Of a DNA stretch of 64,000 nt, positions 27,011-35,855 are shown one piece after another; within the stretch, counting starts at the first letter, position 1; every line of letters starts with the position of its first letter. The stretch is taken from NCBI GenBank assembly GCA_919902775.1, contig CAKKRJ010000001.1, forward strand, positions 235,133 through 299,132, read 5' to 3'. Under the pieces are notes generated by a model. The model made no database searches, had not been told where the DNA came from, and worked only from the letters and a program-made list of their open reading frames with translations. This stretch comes from Burkholderiaceae bacterium. GTDB taxonomy: Bacteria > Pseudomonadota > Gammaproteobacteria > Burkholderiales > Burkholderiaceae_C. The position numbers and the translations under genes are program-made.

Positions 27011-28015
27011 TCAGTGCGGCAGAAGTTGCTGGATGCGGTGGTCCAGCGCCGTCCAGAAAGCGGGCTCGGGCGTGATCACCAGGGGGACCGCCAGGGCGTC
27101 GGGCGCGTGCGGCCACAGTTTGGCGGCGTCTTTTTCGGTGCAAAGCAAGGTACGGCCGGTGGGTGTGTGTGGCCAATCCTGGAAATCGTGGTGGTCGGGC
27201 AGGGCGTGGGTGTGCGCCAAAGTCAGGCCCGATTGGCGCAGCATTTTGAAAAAGGCTTCGGGCCGCGCCAACCCGGCCACGGCGTCCACCGGTTGCCCTG
27301 TCAGCGTGCAGAGCGCCACGCGTTGGCCGTGCGAGGTCACGGCATGGTCGGCCAGTTGCCGTGGGGCCTGGAATGACCCTGCTGGGCTGCCGCCTGCAGT
27401 GGCTGGCCCGGTGTGCAGCACCGCATCGACAGATCGGGGCCAGGGTTCGCGCAAAGGGCCTGCGGGCAACAACCAGCCGTTGCCCGTGCCGCGCTCGTCC
27501 ATCACACACAGTTCAATGTCACGGGCCAAGGCCAAATGCTGCAGGCCATCGTCACAGATCAAGATTTGTACTTCAGGGTGCGCCTGCAGCAAGCCCAGCG
27601 CCGCATCGACCCGTGCCCGAGCGACCCAAACGGGCACCCCTGTGGCCTGGTGAATCAGCCAAGGCTCGTCACCCACATCCAGCGGGGCACTGTCATGCGT
27701 GACGGCGCGGGCGTCTTGTGTTTTGCGCCCGTGGCCCCGAGAGATGACCCCCACCCGAAACCCTTGGGCTTTGAGGTGCCTGGCCAAGGCGATGGTGACC
27801 GGTGTTTTGCCCGCACCACCTGCCACCACATTGCCCACCACAATGACCAGTGCCGGAACGCGCCGGGTGGTGAACAGCCCCTGGGCATAGGCCCAGCGCC
27901 GCCCGGCCCAGAGTGCCCCATAGACGGCGGCCACCGGGCGCAAGGCCCAGGCGACCGGGCCGCGCCGCAGCCAGACACGGGGCAGGTGGTGGTGAAAGAA
28001 TGTGGACAGGCCCAT
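27011..28015 (-). CDS. lpxK: Tetraacyldisaccharide 4'-kinase
   Basis: The protein has 334 residues. An N-terminal membrane-associated helix region (about 18-45) is followed by the P-loop [12 protein letters not shown] (about 60-71) and [13 protein letters not shown] (about 155-167). The enzyme adds the 4'-phosphate of lipid A at the inner membrane. The reading frame stays open for about 1 kb upstream, but the ATG at 28015, 5 bp after the exbD stop, gives a normal family length. Confidence 0.95.
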   Translation of the reverse strand: MGLSTFFHHHLPRVWLRRGPVAWALRPVAAVYGALWAGRRWAYAQGLFTTRRVPALVIVVGNVVAGGAGKTPVTIALARHLKAQGFRVGVISRGHGRKTQDARAVTHDSAPLDVGDEPWLIHQATGVPVWVARARVDAALGLLQAHPEVQILICDDGLQHLALARDIELCVMDERGTGNGWLLPAGPLREPWPRSVDAVLHTGPATAGGSPAGSFQAPRQLADHAVTSHGQRVALCTLTGQPVDAVAGLARPEAFFKMLRQSGLTLAHTHALPDHHDFQDWPHTPTGRTLLCTEKDAAKLWPHAPDALAVPLVITPEPAFWTALDHRIQQLLPH

Positions 28016-28020
28016 GCCGA

Positions 28021-28449
28021 TCAAGATCCCGGGGCTGGGGCCGATTGGGCGGCAAAGGTGATTTTGGACAAACCACTGCGGCGCGCCGCTTCCATGGCGT
28101 GGATCACCGTCTGGTGTGTGGCCGAGGCGTCGGCGCTGATGACCAGCATCGTTTCTTTGTGGGCCAGCGGCGTCAGCACTGCCACCAGGGCACCAACCGA
28201 GCTGCCACCCACTGGGGATTTGTTGACGGCGTATTGCCCTTGCGCCGTGATCGTCAAGACAATTTCTCGCGGACGCTGGGGGGTGGGGGAGGCATCGGCC
28301 ACTGGCAGGTTGAGCTGGATCTCGGTCAGGCGTGACCAGGTGGTGGTCAGCATCAAAAAGATCAGCACCACCAACAGCACGTCGATGAACGGGATCAGGT
28401 TGATCTCGGGTTCCGGGGACGCGGGGCGGGGTCTGAAATTCACAGCCAA
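28021..28449 (-). CDS. exbD: ExbD/TolR-family biopolymer transport protein
   Basis: The protein has 142 residues. A short cytoplasmic N-terminus, one membrane helix (about 18-38) containing the proton-carrying Asp in [12 protein letters not shown], and a periplasmic domain are visible. With ExbB it powers TonB-dependent import, or a TolQR-like function. The ATG lies 3 bp after the exbB stop. Co-location with lpxK is common in Burkholderiales. Confidence 0.92.
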   Translation of the reverse strand: MAVNFRPRPASPEPEINLIPFIDVLLVVLIFLMLTTTWSRLTEIQLNLPVADASPTPQRPREIVLTITAQGQYAVNKSPVGGSSVGALVAVLTPLAHKETMLVISADASATHQTVIHAMEAARRSGLSKITFAAQSAPAPGS

Positions 28450-28452
28450 GCC

Positions 28453-29070
28453 TCAAGCACGCAAACGGGCCAGATGCCGGGCGAAACGCTCGGCGGCGAC
28501 TTCCATGGCCAGCACATGGCGGTCCACCACCGCGCGAAAGTAGCGCCAAAACATCAGGGACGGGATGGCGACCATCAAGCCAAAGGCGGTGTTGTACAGC
28601 GCCACCGAAATGCCACGCGCCAGCAGGGCCGGTTGGTTGTTGGCCGCGGTGTGCGCCCCAAAGATGTCGATCATGCCGACCACCGTGCCCAACAAACCGA
28701 GCAAAGGCGCGGCCGAGGCAATGGTGGCCAAGGCGGGCAGAAAGCGTTCCAACCGCTGTGCAGACAGGCGTCCGGCCATTTGCATGCTCGATTGCAGGTC
28801 TTCGTCGGAGGCTTGGGGGTTGTCTTGCAGGCAACGCAGCCCGCTGGCCAGGACCGGTCCCATGGCCCCTGCCTTGTCCAGTTTTTCGACCATGTCTTGC
28901 ACAGGAACGCCGCGTTGCGTGGCCTCGATGGTTTGCGCCAGGAGGTTGGCGGGCATGACTTTGGCGTCTTGCAGTTGAACCCAGCGTTCCAGAATCAAGG
29001 CCAAAGCCAGAATGGAGCACAGGATCAGTGGCCAGATGGGCCAACCTGCGGCTTGTATGATGGACAGCAA
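28453..29070 (-). CDS. exbB: ExbB/TolQ-family proton channel protein, TTG start
   Basis: The protein has 205 residues and three membrane helices (about 9-27, 110-135 and 155-178). The conserved [13 protein letters not shown] segment lies in the second. The start is a TTG at 29070, supported by a GGAAGG ribosome site seven bases upstream. No ATG gives a sensible N-terminus, because the longer frame includes 117 non-family residues. It forms the pentameric channel with ExbD. Confidence 0.9.
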   Translation of the reverse strand: MLSIIQAAGWPIWPLILCSILALALILERWVQLQDAKVMPANLLAQTIEATQRGVPVQDMVEKLDKAGAMGPVLASGLRCLQDNPQASDEDLQSSMQMAGRLSAQRLERFLPALATIASAAPLLGLLGTVVGMIDIFGAHTAANNQPALLARGISVALYNTAFGLMVAIPSLMFWRYFRAVVDRHVLAMEVAAERFARHLARLRA

Positions 29071-29245
29071 GAAAATACCTTCCAGTTTTCGGTCATGAAG
29101 AACGCCGATTATCGGTGAATGCCCGGGCCACCCGCATGCCACAGGGTGGGTGTTGGCAAGCGGCGGCTGTTTCTGTGGATAACTTTGTGCAGAACTTTGC
29201 CTGGCCCAGGGTTTCGCAAACTCAGGTATATATGGATTTTGAAAA

Positions 29246-29274
29246 ATTTGACCTGTGGTTTTTAAAATAGTCAA
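29246..29274 (-). promoter_or_regulatory. Candidate sigma-70 promoter for exbB operon in an AT-rich intergenic stretch
   Basis: On the minus strand TTGACT and TCAAAT are separated by 17 bp. The 354 bp between exbB and xseA (29071-29424) holds little else: this AT-rich stretch, a single DnaA-box-like 9-mer at 29174-29182, and no further gene. The exbB leader would be about 170 nt. Confidence 0.4.
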
Positions 29275-29424
29275 TAAAATCAATGGCTTGCAAATTTTCC
29301 CTGCTGTTGCCGGCTGCACATGCGCTGAAACCCGCCATGGGCCTGGCTTGTGGAGTACTTTTCCTTGATGCCATGGGCTTGGACGCCCGAAATCCTCTTG
29401 CAACGCCGATAAAGCCGCCATTTC

Positions 29425-30780
29425 ATGCCTTCACTTGACGCTTTGAAGCCCCGTGCCTGGACAGTTTCGGCGCTGTGCCGCGCTGTGGCTGACACGCTGG
29501 ACGCCCAGTTCAACCCGGTCACCGTGCGCGGCGAAATCTCGGGTTTTTCACGGGCGGCCAGCGGACATTGTTACTTTTCGATCAAGGACGACACAGGCCA
29601 AATCCGCTGCGCCATGTTCCGCCGCGCGGCCAGTTTGATGGACTTTGTGCCCCGCGATGGCGAATTGGTCGAGGTGCGGGGCCGTCTGAGCGTGTACGAA
29701 GCCCGGGGTGATTTGCAGTTGGTGGTCGAATCCATGGCACGGGCCGGGCAGGGCGCTTTGTTTGAGCAGTTCTTGCGCCTCAAAGCCAAGCTCGAAGCCG
29801 AAGGCCTGTTCGATCCCGCCCACAAGCGTGCCTTGCCCGCCCAGCCCAGAGCCATTGGCGTGGTGACCTCGCTGGGCGCCGCCGCCTGGCACGACGTGGT
29901 GACCGCTTTGCAGCGGCGTGTGCCGCACATTCCCGTGCTGATGGCGCCTGCCCTGGTGCAAGGCGCAGGGGCCGCCGCCACGCTGGTGCAGGCCTTGCAA
30001 AACATGGCGGCCTTTACGGCAGAAGACAACCCGCTCAGCCCGCCTGTGGATGTGATTTTGCTGGTGCGCGGCGGGGGCTCGATCGAAGACCTGTGGGCTT
30101 TCAACGACGAAAACCTGGCCCGATGCATCGCCCAAAGCCCGGTGCCGCTCATTTGCGGTGTGGGCCATGAGACCGATTTCACCATCGCCGACTTTGTGGC
30201 CGATGTGCGCGCGCCCACGCCGACGGCGGCCGCCGAAATGGCCGCGACCGACCAGCGTGTGGGGCTGGAGGCCCTGTCGGTGCTGGAACACCGGCTGACC
30301 CGGGGGCTGTTGCGCCAACAAGACCGGCAAGCCCAGCAGTTGGACAGCCTCGCTGCCCGCTTGGGCGTGGGGCTGATGCGTCAGCAAGAGCGCCATGCCC
30401 AGCGCCTGAGTGCCATGGCCACCCGTTTGAGTCGGCCGCAAGCCCTGCTGGGCCAGCACCGTCAGTGGCTGGACCGATTGGCCCACCGCCTGCAAGCCGG
30501 GGTGCAAGGCGCGTTCACGCAGCACGACCACCAGCTGGACCGTCTGAACGACCGCCTGAACTTCCACCGGGGGCAGCAGGTGCAGCAAAGTGCCCAGCGC
30601 CTGGAGCGTGCCGCGCTGCGTTTGGCATCGGTGGACCCGCATCGGGTGCTGGAGCGCGGTTATGCCTGGCTCAGCGATGAAGCCGGGCAAGCCCTGACCC
30701 ACGCTGCCCAGTTTCAGCCGGGGCAAGCCGTTCGGGCGACCTTGGCCGACGGCGATGTGCGCTTGTCGGTCAAATCCTGA
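29425..30780 (+). CDS. xseA: Exodeoxyribonuclease VII large subunit
   Basis: The protein has 451 residues. An N-terminal OB fold (about 20-115, VRGEISGFSRAASGHCYFS) is followed by the catalytic domain with GVVTSLGAAAWHDVV (about 145-159) and VRGGGSIEDLWAFNDE (about 215-230), and a coiled-coil-like C-terminal part. It degrades single-stranded DNA together with XseB, which is not in the window. It is divergent from exbB. Confidence 0.96.
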   Translation: MPSLDALKPRAWTVSALCRAVADTLDAQFNPVTVRGEISGFSRAASGHCYFSIKDDTGQIRCAMFRRAASLMDFVPRDGELVEVRGRLSVYEARGDLQLVVESMARAGQGALFEQFLRLKAKLEAEGLFDPAHKRALPAQPRAIGVVTSLGAAAWHDVVTALQRRVPHIPVLMAPALVQGAGAAATLVQALQNMAAFTAEDNPLSPPVDVILLVRGGGSIEDLWAFNDENLARCIAQSPVPLICGVGHETDFTIADFVADVRAPTPTAAAEMAATDQRVGLEALSVLEHRLTRGLLRQQDRQAQQLDSLAARLGVGLMRQQERHAQRLSAMATRLSRPQALLGQHRQWLDRLAHRLQAGVQGAFTQHDHQLDRLNDRLNFHRGQQVQQSAQRLERAALRLASVDPHRVLERGYAWLSDEAGQALTHAAQFQPGQAVRATLADGDVRLSVKS

Positions 30781-30898
30781 TGTGTGCTGGACCACCTGCC
30801 CCATCGCCAATGCAGTGACCTGCCGCGCCAAAGGGCGATCACGCTGCCCCTAAAATGCACGGGTCCATCTTCAACCCGCAACAACAAAAGGATCCTCC

Positions 30899-31480
30899 AT
30901 GGAACACACCTTGCCCGCATTGCCTTATGCGATCGACGCTTTGGCCCCTCACTACAGCCAGGAAACCCTGGAGTACCACCACGGCAAGCACCACAACGCT
31001 TACGTTGTGAACCTGAACAACCTGCAAAAAGGCACTGAATTCGAGGGCATGTCCCTCGAAGAGATCATCAAAAAATCCAGCGGCGGTATCTACAACAACT
31101 CTGCCCAGATCTGGAACCACACCTTCTTCTGGAATTGCATGAAGCCAAACGGCGGTGGCGAACCCACAGGCGCCCTGGCTTCAGCCATCAACGCCAAATT
31201 CGGCAGCTACGCCGCGTTCAAGGAAGCCTTCGTCAAGAGCGCCGTGGGCAACTTCGGCTCTGGCTGGACCTGGTTGGTCAAGAAAGCCGACGGCTCGGTG
31301 GACATCGTCAACATGGGCGCTGCTGGCACGCCCCTGACCACCGGCGACACCGCCGTGCTGACCGTGGACGTGTGGGAGCACGCCTACTACATCGACTACC
31401 GCAACATGCGTCCCAAGTTCGTGGAGACCTTCCTCGACAAGCTGGTGAACTGGTCGTTCGCCGAGAAGAATTTCGGCTGA
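30899..31480 (+). CDS. sodB: Iron superoxide dismutase
   Basis: The protein has 193 residues. The metal ligands are His27, His74, Asp157 and His161 (DVWEHAYY). Gln70 in SAQIWNHTFFW and the AAGTPL segment mark the iron-dependent type rather than the manganese type. There is no signal peptide, so it is cytoplasmic. An AGGATC sequence lies before the ATG, and a TAAAAT -10-like element is at 30850. A strong terminator follows. Confidence 0.97.
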   Translation: MEHTLPALPYAIDALAPHYSQETLEYHHGKHHNAYVVNLNNLQKGTEFEGMSLEEIIKKSSGGIYNNSAQIWNHTFFWNCMKPNGGGEPTGALASAINAKFGSYAAFKEAFVKSAVGNFGSGWTWLVKKADGSVDIVNMGAAGTPLTTGDTAVLTVDVWEHAYYIDYRNMRPKFVETFLDKLVNWSFAEKNFG

Positions 31481-31497
31481 TCGACGTCTTCCCCAAC

Positions 31498-31532
31498 GCC
31501 AAAAGCCCGCTGATGCGGGCTTTTGGCATTTT
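31498..31532 (+). terminator. Intrinsic terminator of sodB
   Basis: GCCAAAAGCCCGC-TGAT-GCGGGCTTTTGGC forms a perfect 13 bp stem and is followed by ATTTTT. It begins 17 bp after the sodB stop. Confidence 0.9.
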
Positions 31533-31590
31533 TGCAGCAGTGAGTTGTTGGACCTGAAGGTACACCGACACAGTGGATAGCAGAACCACG

Positions 31591-31670
31591 GAGCTGAACA
31601 TGGGGTGGGGCCGGGCGCCGATTTCTGGTACCCCAGCATGAGGTGCCTGGCCCCACCCCATGCACAGCTC
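31591..31670. repeat. Long imperfect inverted repeat between sodB and SDR gene
   Basis: Two 26-base arms (31591-31616 and 31645-31670) are reverse complements except for three positions, separated by 28 bases. The arm core is CATGGGGTGGGGCC. No T tract follows, so it is not a typical terminator. No target-site duplication or coding sequence is seen. It may be a remnant or non-autonomous hairpin element. It is unlike the two REP families in this window. Confidence 0.6.
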
Positions 31671-31696
31671 AGCGCGGAACGCGCGCAAACAAAAAG

Positions 31697-32458
31697 TCAG
31701 CGCACCATCATGCCGCCATCGGCCACGATGGTTTGACCCGTCACGAACTGCCCGGCAGGGCTGGCCAGGAACACCGCCACGCCGCCAATGTCGTCGGGCT
31801 CGCCCATGCGCCGCAGGGGTGTTTCACTGTTGTACTTGGCACTGAGCACCGGGTCTTCATGCAGGGCCTTGGCAAAGTCGGTTTTGATCAGACCGGGCGC
31901 GATGCAGTTGATGCGGATGTTGTCCGGCCCCCACTCCACCGCCAAGTTGCGCGCCAGCTGCATATCGGCGGCTTTGGAGATGTTGTAGGCCCCGATCACG
32001 GCCGAGCCATGCAGGCCGCCAATCGACGAGACGATGACGATGGCGCCGTCTTTTTTGGCCTTCATGTCGGGATAGACCAGGTTGCAAAGCCAGCTGTTGG
32101 ACAGCACGTTGTTGCGCATGATTTTGTCGAAGACATCGTCGCTCATGCCTGTGGCCGGGCCGTAATAGGGGTTGGTGGCTGCGTTGCAGACCAGGATGTC
32201 GATGGGTCCCCAGGCCGCGCGGGTCTGCGCCACCAGGGCTTCGAGTTGCTCCTTGTTCGAGATGCTTGCGGCGATCGCCATGGCTTGGCCGCCCGCGGCG
32301 CGGATTTCTTCGGTCACTTTTTCGCACGCGTCCAATTTGCGGCTGGAGACCACGACTTTGGCACCGGCCTTGGCCAGTTGGTGCGCGATGGACCGCCCGA
32401 TGCCCCGGCTGGAACCGGTGACGATGGCGACTTTGTCTTTCAGATCGAACAGGGACAT
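31697..32458 (-). CDS. Short-chain dehydrogenase/reductase (SDR)
   Basis: The protein has 253 residues. The cofactor motif TGSSRGIG (14-21), the NAAT segment, the catalytic Ser in IVIVSSIGG and the pair YNISK (Tyr and Lys, about 156-160) are complete, so it is a classical SDR. The substrate is unknown. The start at 32458 has an AAGGAG site at correct spacing and excludes the 36-residue extension. The gene diverges from the oxidase gene at 32581. Confidence 0.92.
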   Translation of the reverse strand: MSLFDLKDKVAIVTGSSRGIGRSIAHQLAKAGAKVVVSSRKLDACEKVTEEIRAAGGQAMAIAASISNKEQLEALVAQTRAAWGPIDILVCNAATNPYYGPATGMSDDVFDKIMRNNVLSNSWLCNLVYPDMKAKKDGAIVIVSSIGGLHGSAVIGAYNISKAADMQLARNLAVEWGPDNIRINCIAPGLIKTDFAKALHEDPVLSAKYNSETPLRRMGEPDDIGGVAVFLASPAGQFVTGQTIVADGGMMVR

Positions 32459-32580
32459 GCGTGGGACTCCTTGGTTGGGGTTCGCTGCAGTTTCTGTGCT
32501 GACGTTGGGCTTGTCTGTCTTCTGGGTGTCAGCAAGCGCCGTGCAAAAATCAGCGCATTGACACAAGAGAGACCCACACC

Positions 32581-33690
32581 ATGGAACATATCGATGCCGT
32601 CGTGATCGGCGCTGGCGTGGTCGGCCTGGCCGTGGGGCGCGAACTGGCGCTGCGCGGTTTTGATGTGATGCTGCTCGAAGCCGAAAACGCCATCGGCACC
32701 GGCACCAGTTCGCGCAACAGCGAAGTCATCCATGCCGGCATTTACTACGGCGCTGGCTCGCTCAAGGCCCGCCTGTGCGTGCAGGGCAAGGACATGCTCT
32801 ACGCCTACTGCGCCGAACGGGGCGTGTCGCACCAACGGCTGGGCAAACTCATCGTGGCCACCCGCCCCGATCAGGTCCAAGCGCTGGACGGCATCGTCGC
32901 CCAAGCCGCCGCCAACGGCGTGCACGACCTGCAAAAACTCACGGCGGCTGAGGCCCAGAGGCTGGAGCCCGCACTGGCCTGCGAGGCAGCGCTGCTCTCG
33001 CCCAGCACCGGCGTGGTGGACAGCCACGGCCTGATGCTCAGCCTGCAAGGGGATCTGGAAAACGCGGGCGGCTTGCTGGCGCTGGTCTCGCCTGTGCAGC
33101 ACATCGGCTTGACGCAGGGCACGGCCACCCACCCGATTCGCGTGTGCACGCAAGACGGCACCGAGCTGGCGTGCCGTGTGCTGGTCAATGCGGCTGGCCT
33201 GAATGCTGTGGCGCTGGCAAGAGACATGGCGGGGCTGGACCCGGCCTTGCTGCCCCAGGCGCATTACGCCAAAGGCAATTACTTCACGCTGGCCGGCAAG
33301 GCGCCGTTCTCGCGTCTGATTTACCCCGTCCCGGAAAAAGCCGGGCTGGGTGTGCACCTCACGCTGGACTTGGGCGGACAGGCCAAGTTCGGCCCGGATG
33401 TGCAGTGGACGGTGGACCCCACCGATTTGCAGGTGGACCCGCGCCGGGGCGATGCCTTTTATGCCGAAGTGCGCAAATACTGGCCCGCGCTGCCCGACGG
33501 CGCATTGCAAGCCGGTTATGCGGGCATGCGGCCCAAGATCAGCGGCCCGCACGAGGCCGCTGCAGACTTCCTAATCCAGGGCCCTGCGGAGCACGGCGTA
33601 CCGGGTCTGGTGAATTTGCTGGGCATCGAGTCGCCGGGCCTGACCAGTTCGCTGGCGATTGCCGCCGAGGTCTGCGCCCGCCTGGCTTGA
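32581..33690 (+). CDS. FAD-dependent oxidoreductase, L-2-hydroxyglutarate oxidase-like
   Basis: The protein has 369 residues and the DAO fold. The dinucleotide motif [15 protein letters not shown] (8-22), then [16 protein letters not shown] (about 42-57) and the C-terminal [14 protein letters not shown] (about 350-363) are the pattern of the LhgO/YgaF group. This group oxidises L-2-hydroxyglutarate with electrons passed to the respiratory chain. A broader glycine-oxidase-like activity cannot be excluded. A GAGAG stretch lies before the ATG. Confidence 0.85.
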   Translation: MEHIDAVVIGAGVVGLAVGRELALRGFDVMLLEAENAIGTGTSSRNSEVIHAGIYYGAGSLKARLCVQGKDMLYAYCAERGVSHQRLGKLIVATRPDQVQALDGIVAQAAANGVHDLQKLTAAEAQRLEPALACEAALLSPSTGVVDSHGLMLSLQGDLENAGGLLALVSPVQHIGLTQGTATHPIRVCTQDGTELACRVLVNAAGLNAVALARDMAGLDPALLPQAHYAKGNYFTLAGKAPFSRLIYPVPEKAGLGVHLTLDLGGQAKFGPDVQWTVDPTDLQVDPRRGDAFYAEVRKYWPALPDGALQAGYAGMRPKISGPHEAAADFLIQGPAEHGVPGLVNLLGIESPGLTSSLAIAAEVCARLA

Positions 33691-33721
33691 TGACTTTCGA
33701 TATGACGCAAGGCACTGAGGT

Positions 33722-33790
33722 GCTTCCAGCAGGGGCGACCTCCCACAAAACACCTGAACCCTGTTGGAGCGCGCCCCTGCGCGCGAAGGC
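33722..33790. repeat. REP-like inverted pair, GTGG family
   Basis: The left unit reads on the minus strand as GTGGGAGGTCGCCCCTGCTG. The right unit on the plus strand is GTTGGAGCGCGCCCCTGCGC, with one change in the head. The spacer is 16 bp. It fills the gap between the converging oxidase and pyrD genes, ending one base before the pyrD stop codon. Confidence 0.85.
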
Positions 33791-33791
33791 T

Positions 33792-34835
33792 TCAGCGCTT
33801 CATTTGCTGTAGCGCACTGGCCACTTCGGTCACTAACGCCGGGCCTTGGTAAATCAAGCCGGTGTAGATCTGCACCACATCGGCCCCCGCCTCGATCTTG
33901 GCAATCGCGTCATGGCCACTCAGGATGCCGCCCACACCGATGATCGGGAAGTCTTTGCCCAAAGCGCCGCGCAGCAGGCGGATCACGCGGTTGCTGCCTT
34001 CGAACACCGGCGCGCCAGAAAGGCCGCCCATTTCTTCGGCGTGCGGAAGACCGGTCACGGCCTCGCGGGCCAGGGTGGTGTTGGTGGCGATCACACCGTC
34101 CATGCCGTGCTTTTGCAGGGTGGTGGCGATCACGCCCACTTGGGTTTCGTCCAGATCGGGGGCGATTTTCAGGAACATGGGCACCCGGCGGCCGTGCTCA
34201 GCGGCCAGTTCCTCGCGCCGCGCCACCAGGGCGCCCAGCAGGCCGTCCAACGCCTCGTCGCTTTGCAGGGCGCGCAGGTTCTTGGTGTTGGGGCTGGAGA
34301 TGTTGACCGTGACGTAATCGGCGTGGGGGTAGACGCCTGCCAGCGCGATCAAATAATCGTCGGTGGCGCACTCTATCGGGGTGGCCGCATTTTTGCCGAT
34401 GTTCAGGCCCAGCAAGCGGCCATGCTGGCGAAACTTGGAACGCTTGACGTTGGCAATGAAGGCATCCAGCCCGTCGTTGTTGAAACCCAGGCGGTTGATC
34501 AGGGCATGGGCCTCGGGCAGGCGGAACATGCGCGGCTTGGGGTTGCCCGGCTGCGCCTTGGGCGTGACGGTGCCCACTTCGACAAAGCCAAAACCCATCG
34601 CGCCCAGACCGTCGATGCAGCGGGCGTTTTTGTCCAGCCCTGCGGCCAGCCCGACCCGGTTGGGAAAATGCAGGCCCGCCAGCGTGACGGGTTGCGCCAC
34701 AAAAGGCTGGCGATAAATGCGGTCGAGCGGGGTGTTTTGGGTACGGGCCAGGCCGTCAATCGTCAGTTCGTGGGCCTCTTCGGGGTCCATCTTGAACAAA
34801 AACGGGCGAACCAGGGCGTAGGGGATCAGAGACAT
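33792..34835 (-). CDS. pyrD: Dihydroorotate dehydrogenase (quinone), class 2
   Basis: The protein has 347 residues. The N-terminal membrane-association helices (about 1-30) are typical of class 2. FMN-binding [13 protein letters not shown] (about 58-70), the catalytic Ser in [12 protein letters not shown] (about 175-186) and the GVGGI segment near 298 are present. It oxidises dihydroorotate with quinone in pyrimidine synthesis. The ATG at 34835 gives the family length, and the open frame upstream is ignored. Confidence 0.96.
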   Translation of the reverse strand: MSLIPYALVRPFLFKMDPEEAHELTIDGLARTQNTPLDRIYRQPFVAQPVTLAGLHFPNRVGLAAGLDKNARCIDGLGAMGFGFVEVGTVTPKAQPGNPKPRMFRLPEAHALINRLGFNNDGLDAFIANVKRSKFRQHGRLLGLNIGKNAATPIECATDDYLIALAGVYPHADYVTVNISSPNTKNLRALQSDEALDGLLGALVARREELAAEHGRRVPMFLKIAPDLDETQVGVIATTLQKHGMDGVIATNTTLAREAVTGLPHAEEMGGLSGAPVFEGSNRVIRLLRGALGKDFPIIGVGGILSGHDAIAKIEAGADVVQIYTGLIYQGPALVTEVASALQQMKR

Positions 34836-34950
34836 TGGATAATTCCGGCCAGCAGAGTTGGCGTGAGGGCGTTGAAGACGTGGCCCCGATTGTCTCAAAC
34901 CCTGACCGCCCTGATTTTTCCCTTCACCTTTTTCATCCAGACCCGATCCC

Positions 34951-35622
34951 ATGACCCAAGACGAACTCAAAGCCCTGGTGGGCCAAGCCGCCCTGAAATA
35001 CGTTGTTCCTGGCGAGATCGTGGGTGTCGGCACGGGCTCCACGGTGAACAAATTCATCGACGCCCTGGCCACGATGAAAGACCAGATCAAGGGCGCAGTG
35101 TCCAGTTCCGAAGCCTCCACCGTGCGCCTCAAGGCCTTGGGAATTCCGGTGTTTGACAGCAACGAGGTGGAAAGCCTGTCGGTTTACATCGACGGCGCCG
35201 ACGAGATCGACCCCCAAGGCCACATGGTCAAGGGCGGCGGTGCGGCGCTCACCCGTGAAAAAATTGTGGCGGCCCAGTCCAAACAGTTTGTCTGCATCGC
35301 CGACGAGAGCAAGCTGGTCGATGTCTTGGGCGCGTTCCCACTGCCCGTGGAGGTCATCCCCATGGCCACAGCCCGTGTGGTGCGCCAGTTCGCAGCCATG
35401 GGCGGCCGCGCAGTGGTGCGCCAAAAAGACGGTCAGCCCCTGGTGACCGACAACGGCCAGCACATCGTCGATGTGCAGGGTTTGAAGATCACCGACCCGG
35501 TGGCGTTTGAAACCGAAGTCAGCCAGTGGCCCGGCGTGGTGACGGTGGGTGTGTTTGCGCTGCAAAAAGCGCAGGTGTGCCTGCTGGGCACGTCGCAAGG
35601 CGTGAAGACGCTCAATTTTTAA
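34951..35622 (+). CDS. rpiA: Ribose-5-phosphate isomerase A
   Basis: The protein has 223 residues. The signature motifs are [16 protein letters not shown] (about 24-39), DGADEID (about 84-90), [14 protein letters not shown] (about 96-109) and the catalytic Glu in TREK. It interconverts ribose-5-phosphate and ribulose-5-phosphate. It is divergent from pyrD across a 115-bp region with no strong promoter visible. Confidence 0.96.
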   Translation: MTQDELKALVGQAALKYVVPGEIVGVGTGSTVNKFIDALATMKDQIKGAVSSSEASTVRLKALGIPVFDSNEVESLSVYIDGADEIDPQGHMVKGGGAALTREKIVAAQSKQFVCIADESKLVDVLGAFPLPVEVIPMATARVVRQFAAMGGRAVVRQKDGQPLVTDNGQHIVDVQGLKITDPVAFETEVSQWPGVVTVGVFALQKAQVCLLGTSQGVKTLNF

Positions 35623-35639
35623 AGGGCCTAGGCGCATTT

Positions 35640-35664
35640 GTAGGTCGGCGGCTTCAGCCCCGAC
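35640..35664 (+). repeat. REP-like single unit, GTAG family
   Basis: A GTAG head is followed by an imperfect palindrome beginning GTCGGCGGCTTCAGCC and closing with CCGAC. The same 25 bases recur at 35819-35843 and 48500-48524. It lies 17 bp after the rpiA stop. Confidence 0.85.
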
Positions 35665-35784
35665 ATGAACCCGTCACCCCAGCCAAAGCCCACCCCTTCT
35701 GTGCTGAGAGTGGCCGTGATGCTGGCAGCCGTTCGCCAACAGTCGGCCTGCGCCGAAGCCTGCAACTGCGCCGAAGCCCGCAAC

Positions 35785-35843
35785 GTTGGAGCTGAAGCTC
35801 CAACCTACAGGGGGATTTGTAGGTCGGCGGCTTCAGCCCCGAC
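35785..35843. repeat. REP-like inverted pair, GTAG family
   Basis: The left unit (35785-35808) reads on the minus strand as GTAGGTTGGAGCTTCAGCTC, with compensatory base changes that keep the stem. The right unit (35819-35843) is identical to the copy at 35640. The heads face each other across 10 bases. The pair ends 12 bp before the acyl-CoA synthetase stop. The rest of the rpiA to synthetase gap contains no gene. Confidence 0.85.
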
Positions 35844-35855
35844 ATGGGCGTTCAA

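Noticed and set aside
28016..29044. Long N-terminal extension of the lpxK frame through exbD and exbB
   Set aside because: LpxK has a normal start at 28015. The extension overlaps two conserved genes in another frame.
29174..29182. Perfect DnaA box (TGTGGATAA) beside an AT-rich stretch, possible origin
   Set aside because: Only one box is present, and there is no dnaA, dnaN, parAB or gidA nearby. One 9-mer is expected by chance and a promoter explains the AT content.
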